64,000 bases of DNA, taken from NCBI RefSeq assembly GCF_008704205.1, contig NZ_VXLC01000036.1:1-64000 (forward strand). Reading direction: 5' to 3'. Within the stretch, counting starts at the first letter, position 1, and the number at the start of each line of letters is the position of its first letter. The position numbers and the translations under genes were made by a program. This DNA comes from Nocardia colli. GTDB taxonomy: Bacteria > Actinomycetota > Actinomycetes > Mycobacteriales > Mycobacteriaceae. Shown in pieces: positions 17,224 through 24,964 of this stretch. The notes beneath the pieces were generated by a model. The model was not told where the DNA came from. It was given only the letters and a program-made list of their open reading frames with translations, and ran no database searches.

Positions 17224-18030
17224 CTAGACCTTGCGGGCCAGCCCGGTCACGATGAGCTGCTCCCAGATCGTCAATTCGCGCTCGGCCGCGTCGACCGCGG
17301 TCAGATCCGGCCGCCAGCTCGCGCAGGGCACGATTCCGGGCTCGAGCACCTCCAGATCGCCGAACAGCGCCTCGATCTCGGCGTCGGTGCGCCAGCGGCC
17401 GCGCCCGAACGTCGACTGGAGCTTCTCCTCGGCCGCCGCCGTCTCCCGGTTGCCGCCCGAGCGGAAGTGCGAGATGTACACCATGCTCCCGGCGGTCAGC
17501 TGCTCGGACCAGTAGCGCACCACCGCGGCCGGATCCTCGTCGTCGTTGAGGTGGTGCAGGATCGCGCTGAAGATGACCGCGACCGGCTCGTCGAAATCGA
17601 TCATCTCGACCACCTCGCGCTGCTCCCGGATCGTCCGCGGGTCGCGCAGATCCGCTTGGAACACAGTGGTTTTGGTGTCGGTGGCCAGCAGCGCCCGGCC
17701 GTGCGCGAGGACGATCGGATCGTTGTCGACGTAGACCACCTTGGCGTCGGGCGTGTGGCGGCGCGCGACCTGGTGCACGTTGTCGGCGGTCGGTAGCCCG
17801 CTGCCGAGGTCGACGAACTGCCGCACCCCGTCGCGGGCGAGGTCGCGGACCGCGCGGATCAGCGCCTGCCGATTGCCGGCGGCGATCGCCACCGAGCCGG
17901 GCAGGTTGTTCTTGAAATGATCGCCGATCGCCCGGTCGACGGCGAAGTTGTCTTTCCCGCCGAGGAGGTAGTCGTACACGCGCGCGATGCTCGGCTTGGA
18001 TTGATCTATCACGTGGTTCAGGTCGCTCAT
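17224..18030 (-). CDS. SAM-dependent methyltransferase, PF04672 family
   Basis: A 268-residue member of the actinobacterial S-adenosyl methyltransferase family PF04672 (formerly DUF574). Typical are KPSIARVYDYLLGGKDNFAVDR at the N-terminus (seen in parts), the SAM loop FVDLGSGLPT, VVYVDNDPIV and IFSAILHHL. The family is abundant in streptomycetes and Nocardia; substrates are largely unknown. ATG 18030 gives the canonical N-terminus. Divergent from the VOC-family gene. Confidence 0.88.
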   Translation of the reverse strand: MSDLNHVIDQSKPSIARVYDYLLGGKDNFAVDRAIGDHFKNNLPGSVAIAAGNRQALIRAVRDLARDGVRQFVDLGSGLPTADNVHQVARRHTPDAKVVYVDNDPIVLAHGRALLATDTKTTVFQADLRDPRTIREQREVVEMIDFDEPVAVIFSAILHHLNDDEDPAAVVRYWSEQLTAGSMVYISHFRSGGNRETAAAEEKLQSTFGRGRWRTDAEIEALFGDLEVLEPGIVPCASWRPDLTAVDAAERELTIWEQLIVTGLARKV

Positions 18031-18253
18031 GTGGTGCCCCCGTCGCTGGATTGTGTGGGTCCATCGTAGAAGGTCCGCACTCGTGGCCGGCGGTTGTTCA
18101 ACGGTGAATCATATTTGACCACAAGGTGTTTCATCGTTGAGTCGAGTGGTGCCGGGGTGGATCGGCGATGATTCCGGCGGGCCGCCTCGCCGGTTGTTTG
18201 CCGGTCCGCCCGGCCGGGTAGGCGAGGAGGGTGCCGATCGAAGGAGGTCTCTC

Positions 18254-18628
18254 ATGACATCAGCCAACTCCGTCGGGCGCCTGCGCAGCGTCGTGCTGGA
18301 TTGCCCGGAGCCGCGCAAGCTCGCCGAGTTCTACCTCGCCCTGCTCGGCCTCGAACTGACCGAGAACGAGGACGACACCTGGGTGGTCACGGTGGACAGC
18401 GAGGGCAGGCGGATCGTGTTCCAGACCGCGCCCGAGTACAAGCCGCCGCGTTTCCCCGATCCCGAAGCGTCCCAGCAGATCCACTTCGACGTCCTGGTCG
18501 AGAACATCGAGGAGGCCGAGCCGAAAGCGCTCGCGCTCGGCGCGAAACTGGTGCAGCCCAACGACGATGACCAGTTCCGGGTCTATGCCGATCCGGTGGG
18601 GCACATCTTCTGCCTCATCTGGCTGTAG
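18254..18628 (+). CDS. VOC family protein (glyoxalase/bleomycin-resistance-like)
   Basis: A 124-residue vicinal-oxygen-chelate protein with both beta-alpha-beta-beta-beta modules: LRSVVLDCPEPRKLAEFYLALLG at the N-terminus and IHFDVLVENIEEAEPKALALGAKLV in the second half, ending in DPVGHIFCLIWL. Actinobacterial homologues are annotated as glyoxalase-like; substrate unknown. An exceptionally strong AAGGAGGT ribosome site (18241-18248) fixes the start at ATG 18254. The 3' end overlaps the convergent YbdK gene by 14 bp. Confidence 0.87.
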   Translation: MTSANSVGRLRSVVLDCPEPRKLAEFYLALLGLELTENEDDTWVVTVDSEGRRIVFQTAPEYKPPRFPDPEASQQIHFDVLVENIEEAEPKALALGAKLVQPNDDDQFRVYADPVGHIFCLIWL

Positions 18629-19733
18629 CCGCGCGACAGCCCGCCAAGGTGGTCGCCGTCAGCTCGGTTACCATATCGCCGACATCGTGGTGGGCGCGAA
18701 AAGCGTTGAGCTGCCGCATCGCTCCGTTGCCGCGGGCCAGCACGGCGGCGAGCGACTCGGTGACCAGCTGCTGGTCGCCGAGTTCGTCCAGCGCCGGGCT
18801 GACATAGCCGACGAGCTCGATGAGCAGGTCGCGCACCGGCAGGATGCGTCCGTGCACCGGGTCGACCGCGTCCCCGTCGAGTCCGGTCCTGGCCGCCTTC
18901 CAATAGGCCGCACGCAACACCTCGTCGCTGACCGGCGGCGCGGAGATGTTGCGCGCCAACGCATCCTGCGCGGTCATCACCGTCGCGCGCACCAAGGTGG
19001 CGAGCAGCACCGTCTCCTCGACCGTCGCGGGCACATCGCTGACCCGGATCTCCACCGTCGGAAAACTCAGCGACGGACGGACGTCCCAATAGACCATCTT
19101 CGGGTCGAGGATGCTGCCGCTCGACAGCATCATGGCGACCAGCGAGTCGTATTCGGCCGCCGAACCGAAATGCGGTGGGGGACCGGCACTCGGCCAGCGC
19201 CGCCACAGAATGCTGCGCCAACTGGCGAACCCGGTGTCGATCCCGCGATAGATCGCCGAGTTCGCGGTGAGCGCCAGGAACAGCGGCAGCCACGGCCGCA
19301 GGAAATTGCTGACCTGCAAGGCGATTTCGCGATCGGGCACCGCCACGTGCACATGACATCCGCACAGCCCCTGCTCTTGTGCGAGCATCCCGAACGCGCT
19401 GGCGATCCGCTGATAGCGAGGTGTGTCGGTCACCGGGAACATGTCCGACACGGTCGGCGGGATGGCGACGGCGAGCAGGGTGGCGCCGTTCTGTTCCGCG
19501 CAGTCGGCGATGCGGAAGCGCAGATCGCGTAACTCGGTGGCCAGCTCGGCGGCATCGGCATGCACGCCGGTGCTGGTCTCCACCTGGCATCCGGTGAGTT
19601 CGAGTTGCAGTTCGACGCCGAGGCCGGCCGCCGTCCGGGCGACCTCGACGTTCTTCGCGACCGGCGCACCGGTGCCGGGGTCGACGAGCAGGAACTCCTC
19701 CTCGACGCCGACGGTCGCGGTGTCTGCGTTCAT
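18615..19733 (-). CDS. YbdK-type carboxylate-amine ligase (glutamate-cysteine ligase-like)
   Basis: A 372-residue member of the GCS2/YbdK family. The N-terminus TVGVEEEFLLVDP is the family signature; LCGCHVHVAVPD and VEIRVSDVPATVEETVLLA are further conserved segments of the glutamine-synthetase-like fold. YbdK enzymes have weak glutamate-cysteine ligase activity and the physiological substrate is often unknown; EgtA-like ergothioneine enzymes are more distant. A terminator-like hairpin and a micro-ORF lie just upstream on the same strand. Confidence 0.85.
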   Translation of the reverse strand: MNADTATVGVEEEFLLVDPGTGAPVAKNVEVARTAAGLGVELQLELTGCQVETSTGVHADAAELATELRDLRFRIADCAEQNGATLLAVAIPPTVSDMFPVTDTPRYQRIASAFGMLAQEQGLCGCHVHVAVPDREIALQVSNFLRPWLPLFLALTANSAIYRGIDTGFASWRSILWRRWPSAGPPPHFGSAAEYDSLVAMMLSSGSILDPKMVYWDVRPSLSFPTVEIRVSDVPATVEETVLLATLVRATVMTAQDALARNISAPPVSDEVLRAAYWKAARTGLDGDAVDPVHGRILPVRDLLIELVGYVSPALDELGDQQLVTESLAAVLARGNGAMRQLNAFRAHHDVGDMVTELTATTLAGCRAATAR

Positions 19734-19797
19734 GCGGGTGGGCTACCCATCCGTAGCGGTCGTACGCGTGGTTCGGACTCGATGCGACAGGACAGCG

Positions 19798-19829
19798 AGC
19801 ACCGCGGGACCGAACGGCCCCGCGGTGCT
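19798..19829 (-). terminator. strong stem-loop after micro-ORF, before ybdK-like gene
   Basis: Perfect 11-bp arms (AGCACCGCGGG at 19798-19808 and its complement at 19819-19829) around a 10-base loop. On the minus strand it follows the stop of the micro-ORF by about 30 bases and precedes the ligase start by 64 bases. No long T-run follows, so it may be a terminator, an attenuator or an mRNA-stabilising hairpin. Confidence 0.55.
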
Positions 19830-19860
19830 TCGCGCGCTAGTTCATGCTCGGACCGCTGGG

Positions 19861-19920
19861 TCAGATCCCGATTAGGTCTAGCACTGACCGTACCCAGTGG
19901 CTAACCATGCCGATGATCAT
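19861..19920 (-). CDS. possible 19-residue peptide MIIGMVSHWVRSVLDLIGI
   Basis: A tiny open frame read from ATG 19920. An AAAGGAG Shine-Dalgarno (about 19927-19933) lies at ideal spacing, six bases before the ATG, and a strong stem-loop follows the TGA. The peptide is hydrophobic with single His, Trp, Arg and Asp residues and could form a short amphipathic helix. Two CTA leucine codons are rare in such a GC-rich genome. It may be a secreted or membrane-active peptide, or a leader peptide of an attenuator controlling the downstream ligase. No family recognised. Confidence 0.45.
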   Translation of the reverse strand: MIIGMVSHWVRSVLDLIGI

Positions 19921-20116
19921 CGGAAGCTCCTTTCACCACTTCGGGGAACTGCGTCGTAAACACCAGATTGCCGCAGTCCGCCGCAGCCCAAACGGCGATC
20001 GCCCGGACGTCCACCGGACATCTCGATCACCGCACTGTCCGCTTGCGCGAACGCATCGGTGTTTCTCAGGGGAACCCAGTCGCTTTTCTCAGACAGCGGA
20101 TCAACACTGTGTTGGC

Positions 20117-21691
20117 GTGAGTCATCTGGAGTTGCCGTTCCTCGTGCTGTTCGGCACGATCCTCGCCCAGCCGATCGGACGGCGGCTCGGCGTGGCGCCG
20201 GCCGTGCTGATGACGGTGTTCGGGTGCGTGCTCGCGCTGATCCCGGCGGTGCCGGATGTGCGGGTCGCGCCGGATCTTATTCTGCCGCTGCTGCTTCCGC
20301 CGTTGCTGTACGCGGCCGCCCGGCGCACCTCGTGGCGGACGTTCGCGCAGAACTGGAGTGCGATCGCGCTGCAGGCGGTCGGGTTGGTCTTCGCCACCGC
20401 GGCGGTGGTCGCGGTGGTGGTGCATGTGTGGGAGCCGGGGGTGCCGCTGGCCGTCGCGTTCGTGCTCGGCGCGCTGGTGGCCCCGCCCGACCCGGTGGCG
20501 GTCGGCGCGCTGGCCGGTCGGCTCGGGTTGCCGCGCAGGCTGGTCGCGGTGCTGGAAGGGGAGGGACTGTTCAACGATGTCACCGCGATCGTGCTGTACG
20601 GGATCGCGGTGCAGGCGGTGGTCACCGGCCAGTTCTCCGCCTGGTCGGCGGCGCTGGACTTCGTGGTGTCCGCGGTGGTCGGCGTCGCGGTCGGGCTGGT
20701 GTTCGGCTGGGGCGGCAGCCGGCTGATGCGCCGGCTCGACGAGGCCGCGTGGCAGGTGGCGCTCGGTCTGGCGCTGCCGTTCGCGGCCTACCGGCTGGCC
20801 GATGCCTGGGGTGGTTCGGCGGTGCTCGCCGTGCTGGTGTGCGCGCTGTATCTGACCGACGCGGCATCGGATTTCGGCGACAGCAACTACCGGCTGATCG
20901 GCGACTCGTTCTGGTCGATCATCGAAATGCTGGTCACCGGAATCGCTTTCGGCCTGATCGGGCTGGAGCTGGCCACCGTGCTGCGCGACGTGGGGCCGGA
21001 TTGGCCACGCTTCCTGGGCGTTTCCGGCGCGGTGATCGCAGCGGTCGTCGGGGTCCGGCTGGTCTGGTTGATGGCCACCTGGGCGCTGTTCGGTCGCTGG
21101 TGGCGGCGGCGGGAGGCGGATGAGCCGTACACCTGGCGCGAAACCATGGTGACCTGGTGGGCCGGGCAGCGCGGTGTGGCCACCGTCGCGCTGGCACTGG
21201 CCGTTCCGCTGACCACCGAGCCGGGCGCCGACTTCCCGTGGCGCAGCGGAATCCTGTTCACCGCTTTCGCTTTGGTGTTGTTCACCCTGCTGATCCAGGG
21301 GCCGACGCTGTCACTCGTGGTGCGCGCGAACGGAGTTCGCGTCGACACCGAGGCCGAGCGGAACCTGGAGCGGCAGCTGTGGGCGCGCATCCTGCGGGCC
21401 GAACTCACCCGCCTGCAAGAGGTCGCGCACACCGAGAACCTGCCCGACGAGGTCTACGACCGATTGCACGTCGGCATCGAAAGACGGCTGGCCAGAGCCG
21501 ATCCCGAAGCCGCCGACGACGCCAAGGCGGCGGCCGACCGCACCTTCCGCCTCAACCGCAAACTCGATCGGATCAATCAGGAGGTGCTGACCGCCGGGCG
21601 CACCGAAGCGATGGCCGCGCGGCGGGAACCGGGCGTACCGCCGGATCTGGTCGACCGGGTGATGCGCCGCCTCGACCTGCGATCGCCGTAG
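20117..21691 (+). CDS. Na+/H+ antiporter, CPA1 family
   Basis: A 524-residue cation/proton antiporter with about 12 transmembrane helices in the first ~400 residues. The ion-binding motif region is APPDPVAVGAL and EGEGLFNDVTAIVLYG follows, both characteristic of bacterial CPA1 (NhaP/YjcE-like) exchangers; WAGQRGVATVALALA is the conserved segment of helix 11. A soluble charged C-terminal tail of ~120 residues probably regulates activity. Start GTG 20117 immediately precedes the first helix (MSHLELPFLVLFGTILAQ). Confidence 0.9.
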   Translation: MSHLELPFLVLFGTILAQPIGRRLGVAPAVLMTVFGCVLALIPAVPDVRVAPDLILPLLLPPLLYAAARRTSWRTFAQNWSAIALQAVGLVFATAAVVAVVVHVWEPGVPLAVAFVLGALVAPPDPVAVGALAGRLGLPRRLVAVLEGEGLFNDVTAIVLYGIAVQAVVTGQFSAWSAALDFVVSAVVGVAVGLVFGWGGSRLMRRLDEAAWQVALGLALPFAAYRLADAWGGSAVLAVLVCALYLTDAASDFGDSNYRLIGDSFWSIIEMLVTGIAFGLIGLELATVLRDVGPDWPRFLGVSGAVIAAVVGVRLVWLMATWALFGRWWRRREADEPYTWRETMVTWWAGQRGVATVALALAVPLTTEPGADFPWRSGILFTAFALVLFTLLIQGPTLSLVVRANGVRVDTEAERNLERQLWARILRAELTRLQEVAHTENLPDEVYDRLHVGIERRLARADPEAADDAKAAADRTFRLNRKLDRINQEVLTAGRTEAMAARREPGVPPDLVDRVMRRLDLRSP

Positions 21692-21910
21692 CGAGCCCGC
21701 CGATGACGCTCAATCGCCGGACGGGTGACCACGAAGTCCGGCCCATGCCAGGCGCCGCCGTACGGGCGATCGTCGGCCGATTGCGTTTTGCAATCAGATA
21801 GTCGCAATCCGGTTGTCACCGGGGCATTGCCGAGTTCGCCGCATCCGCTTGGCAAACAGCCCGGCGAAGCTCCCGAATCCTCGTCCGCTCTGCTGCTACC
21901 GTCCGACACC

Positions 21911-23242
21911 GTGACTACGGACAGCGGGAATGCAGCTCGTTCGGACCGCCGCCTCGGGCTGCGCCTGTGGCTGCTGCCGGTGGCCATCCTGGCGGTGTTC
22001 ATGGCCCTGCTCGGCACGATGTACCTCGACTACGTGGTCGATCCGGAAGAGAACATGCACGATTTCCCGATCGCGCTGGTCAATCAGGACGTCGGCGACA
22101 CCATCGGCGCGCCGGGCCAGGAGCGGCAGGTCAAGTTCGGCGACGAGGTCACCGAGGGGCTGAAGCAGGCCGTGCCCGCGGACAAGATCGACCTTCAGGT
22201 GCTCGCGGTCAACGAGGCCTCGCAGCGGATGCAGGACAACAAGGTCTACGGCACCATTCTGATTCCGAGCGACTTCAGCAAACGTCTGGGCATCCTCGGT
22301 GTCGGCAGCGTCATCCCCGGCGACATCCAACGCCCGATCATCACCTTGCAGACCAATCCGCGCAGCGGCGCGTTCGTCACCGAGATCGTCACCCAGATCG
22401 GTAGCCAGGCCCTCGATCAGGTGAACAAGCAGGTCGGCGCGCAACTGAGCGAGCAGGTCAAGGCCCAGCTGACCCCGCCGCCCGGCGGCGCGCCCGCGCC
22501 GGAACTGAGCGGCGCCACCCGGGTCGCGCTCGCCGAACCGTTGCAGATCGTCGTCGAACCGTTCCATTCGCTGCCCAGCGGCACCGGCCAGGGCCTCACC
22601 GCGTTCTTCTACGCGCTGCTGCTCCTGCTGGCCGGCCTGGTCGGCTCGATGACCATCCACACCATGATCGACGCGCAACTCGGCTTCGTGCCCACCGAGT
22701 ACGGCCCGTGGTTCGTCCACTTCCCGCCGACACCCATCTCCCGCTTCCACACCCTGCTGATCAAGTGGGGCGTGATGGTGGTGACCGCGAATGTCGTTGC
22801 GGGCGTGTTCCTTCTCGTCGGGAAAGCGCTGGGCATGCCGATCGATCATCCGCTCGGCCTGTTCCTCTACAGCGCGCTCGCCATCATCGCCGTCGGCATC
22901 ACCGGGCTGTCGATCCTCGCCGCCGTCGGCTCGGCCGGGCTGCTGCTCAACCTGATCTTGTTCATCATCCTCGGCCTGCCCTCGTCCGGCGGCACCGTGC
23001 CGATCGAGGCGACGCCGAAATACTTCGGCTGGCTGGCGTCGTTCGAGCCGATGCATCAGGTGTTCCTCGGGGTGCGCGCGATCCTGTACTTCGACGCCAG
23101 CGGCCCGGCGGGGCTGAGCCGGGGCGTCTGGATGGCCGCGTTGGGATTGGTCGTCGGCCTCGTCCTCGGCACCGTGATCACCCGCTTCTACGACTACAAA
23201 GGCTTGCACCGCACCGGAACCGGGCGGCCCGTCTCGGCCTAG
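21911..23242 (+). CDS. DUF3533 / YhgE-Pip-like membrane protein
   Basis: A 443-residue membrane protein: one N-terminal helix (LWLLPVAILAVFMALLGTMYLDYV), a ~200-residue extracytoplasmic domain with IALVNQDVG and VYGTILIPSDFS, then about six transmembrane helices and a short cytoplasmic end. This is the architecture of ABC-2-permease-like DUF3533/YhgE proteins, linked to export or cell-envelope functions; no ATPase is adjacent. GTG 21911 is chosen as it precedes the first helix by ~20 residues. Confidence 0.8.
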   Translation: MTTDSGNAARSDRRLGLRLWLLPVAILAVFMALLGTMYLDYVVDPEENMHDFPIALVNQDVGDTIGAPGQERQVKFGDEVTEGLKQAVPADKIDLQVLAVNEASQRMQDNKVYGTILIPSDFSKRLGILGVGSVIPGDIQRPIITLQTNPRSGAFVTEIVTQIGSQALDQVNKQVGAQLSEQVKAQLTPPPGGAPAPELSGATRVALAEPLQIVVEPFHSLPSGTGQGLTAFFYALLLLLAGLVGSMTIHTMIDAQLGFVPTEYGPWFVHFPPTPISRFHTLLIKWGVMVVTANVVAGVFLLVGKALGMPIDHPLGLFLYSALAIIAVGITGLSILAAVGSAGLLLNLILFIILGLPSSGGTVPIEATPKYFGWLASFEPMHQVFLGVRAILYFDASGPAGLSRGVWMAALGLVVGLVLGTVITRFYDYKGLHRTGTGRPVSA

Positions 23243-23384
23243 CTGACGGATCGACTCGGCGCCGACCCGAGCCGCCACACTGGTCGGTTCCTGCCACACC
23301 GGGCGTGGCTTCTGCGTACCCTGGGTCGGCGAGTCGTCCGGTGACCCCGGTGTCCGCCGAATCCCTTCGACCAGAGAGCGTTTC

Positions 23385-24512
23385 GTGACTACTGCCCAGT
23401 TCCCTTTTCCAGTCCGCGATGCCGAGCGCAAGGTGCTCGATCGAATCGCCGAGTTGGCGGAGGGATTCCGGGCCGTCGCGGCCGAATACGACGAGCGCGC
23501 CGAGATCGCGGTGGAGCACCTGACCGCGCTACACGACGCCGACGCCGACCGAGCCGTGTTACCCGAACGGGTCGGCGGGCTCGGCCTGAGCTATGCGGCG
23601 TTCGGGCACGTGGTCTGCACTTTGGCCAAGGCGGATCCGTCGACCGCGACGATCTGGACGATGCACGCCGGCGCGGGCGTCGCCCTCGCGGAATTCACCA
23701 GCGAGACGCTCGGCTCGTTCTTCGCCGACGAATTCCTCGCGGGCAAGCGTTTCGCCAACGCGCTGTCCGAACCGGCCAGCGGCAACCGGTTTCTCAACCC
23801 GCAGCAGGATGCCGTCGCGGTCGACGGCGGCTGGTCGCTCACCGGCGCGAAGCGTTTCGTCTCCGGCTGCGAGATCGCCGAGTACCTGCTGGTAAACGCG
23901 CGCGTCGACGACGTCCCCGCGTTCTTCGGCGTGGTACCCGACGCGACCGTCTCGACCATCCCGATCTGGGACACCCTCGGCCTGCGCGCCACCCGCAGCC
24001 AGCTGCTGTCCTTCGACAACACCCTGCTGCGCGCCGAATATCGTGGCCGCGCACCGGGGTTCGGTGACTTCGCGGTCATCCCCGCCGGCCTCCCGGCGAT
24101 CTCGCTCGGTATCGCCGACGCGGCCTTGGACGCACTGGTCGAGCACGCGCAGTCCCGGGTGATCCTGGGCAAGCCGCTGTCGCATCAGCAGTGGGTGCAG
24201 TACGAGGTCGCCGACGTGCAGACCAGGCTGGCGGCCGCGCACGCGCTGTACGAGCGCGCGCTCTTCGAGGCGGACAACGGGATACCGAGCTTCTTCCCCA
24301 ACCTGTCCCGCGCCAAGTACCTGGCGAACAAGATCGCCGTCGAGGTCGCGCAATTGGGCGTGCGGGTGGGCGGCGCCTCGGGCTACCTCAAACAGTCACC
24401 CATCCAGCGTCACCTGCGCGACGCCGAGGCCGGCCAGCTGATGGCGTACTCGACCGAGGTGATCGCCGGCGAGATCGGCCGACTCGTGCTCGGCGTGCCG
24501 GAAGGCGAGTAA
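23385..24512 (+). CDS. acyl-CoA dehydrogenase family protein
   Basis: A 375-residue flavoprotein with the three-part acyl-CoA dehydrogenase fold: N-terminal helices ending in PERVGGLGLSYAAFGHV, a central sheet (FANALSEPASGNRF; GWSLTGAKRFVSGC) and a C-terminal helical bundle (ISLGIADAALDALVEHA...ILGKPLSHQQWVQYEVAD). The usual base Glu near the C-terminus is not evident, so it may belong to the dibenzothiophene monooxygenase/hydroxylase-like branch. GTG start. Neighbours give no substrate clue. Confidence 0.83.
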   Translation: MTTAQFPFPVRDAERKVLDRIAELAEGFRAVAAEYDERAEIAVEHLTALHDADADRAVLPERVGGLGLSYAAFGHVVCTLAKADPSTATIWTMHAGAGVALAEFTSETLGSFFADEFLAGKRFANALSEPASGNRFLNPQQDAVAVDGGWSLTGAKRFVSGCEIAEYLLVNARVDDVPAFFGVVPDATVSTIPIWDTLGLRATRSQLLSFDNTLLRAEYRGRAPGFGDFAVIPAGLPAISLGIADAALDALVEHAQSRVILGKPLSHQQWVQYEVADVQTRLAAAHALYERALFEADNGIPSFFPNLSRAKYLANKIAVEVAQLGVRVGGASGYLKQSPIQRHLRDAEAGQLMAYSTEVIAGEIGRLVLGVPEGE

Positions 24513-24574
24513 TCTCGAACCCCAGCGCTTGCGGCGGACGGTGTCGCGGCGGGCCGAGAGCTGGGAGTCCTGCG

Positions 24575-24964
24575 ATGACCGCCGAACCGGTGAAGATCAC
24601 CCTGTTCGACTTGGACCATGCCGACGTCCAGGACATCACCCGCCAATTATCCACGCAGTCACCGGGATTGACGCCGGAGCAGATTCCGGGCAGTCGCTAC
24701 GGCGAGCCGACCATGCTCGTGCTCGCCGTAGCCTGCGCCACCCCGGCCATCCACGCGCTGGCCGCGTGGGCCATGAAGAACCGCCGCAAACAGCGAATCG
24801 AACTGCGCGCCAAGGTGTTGTACTCCGACGGCAGCGAGGTGGACCGCTCGGCGATCCTCTCGTTCAGCGAGAGCGACGCCCCGGACGCTCAGGTGATCAA
24901 GCAGCTCATCGACGGGCTCGGCCTGCAGGGCCTGCCCGAGGGCGATGATGGCGGAAACCCGTAG
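24575..24964 (+). CDS. EACC1-like single-pass membrane adaptor
   Basis: A 129-residue protein with an N-terminal alpha/beta segment (residues 1-40), one transmembrane helix (TMLVLAVACATPAIHALAAWAM, about 48-68) followed by a basic NRRKQR stop-transfer stretch, and a C-terminal alpha/beta domain with a D-G turn (LYSDGSEVDRSAILSFSESD). This layout matches the effector-associated constant component EACC1 described in actinobacterial NTP-dependent conflict systems; I recognise it from architecture, not from a search. It overlaps the following metallopeptidase-like gene by 20 bp, which implies joint function. Confidence 0.6.
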   Translation: MTAEPVKITLFDLDHADVQDITRQLSTQSPGLTPEQIPGSRYGEPTMLVLAVACATPAIHALAAWAMKNRRKQRIELRAKVLYSDGSEVDRSAILSFSESDAPDAQVIKQLIDGLGLQGLPEGDDGGNP

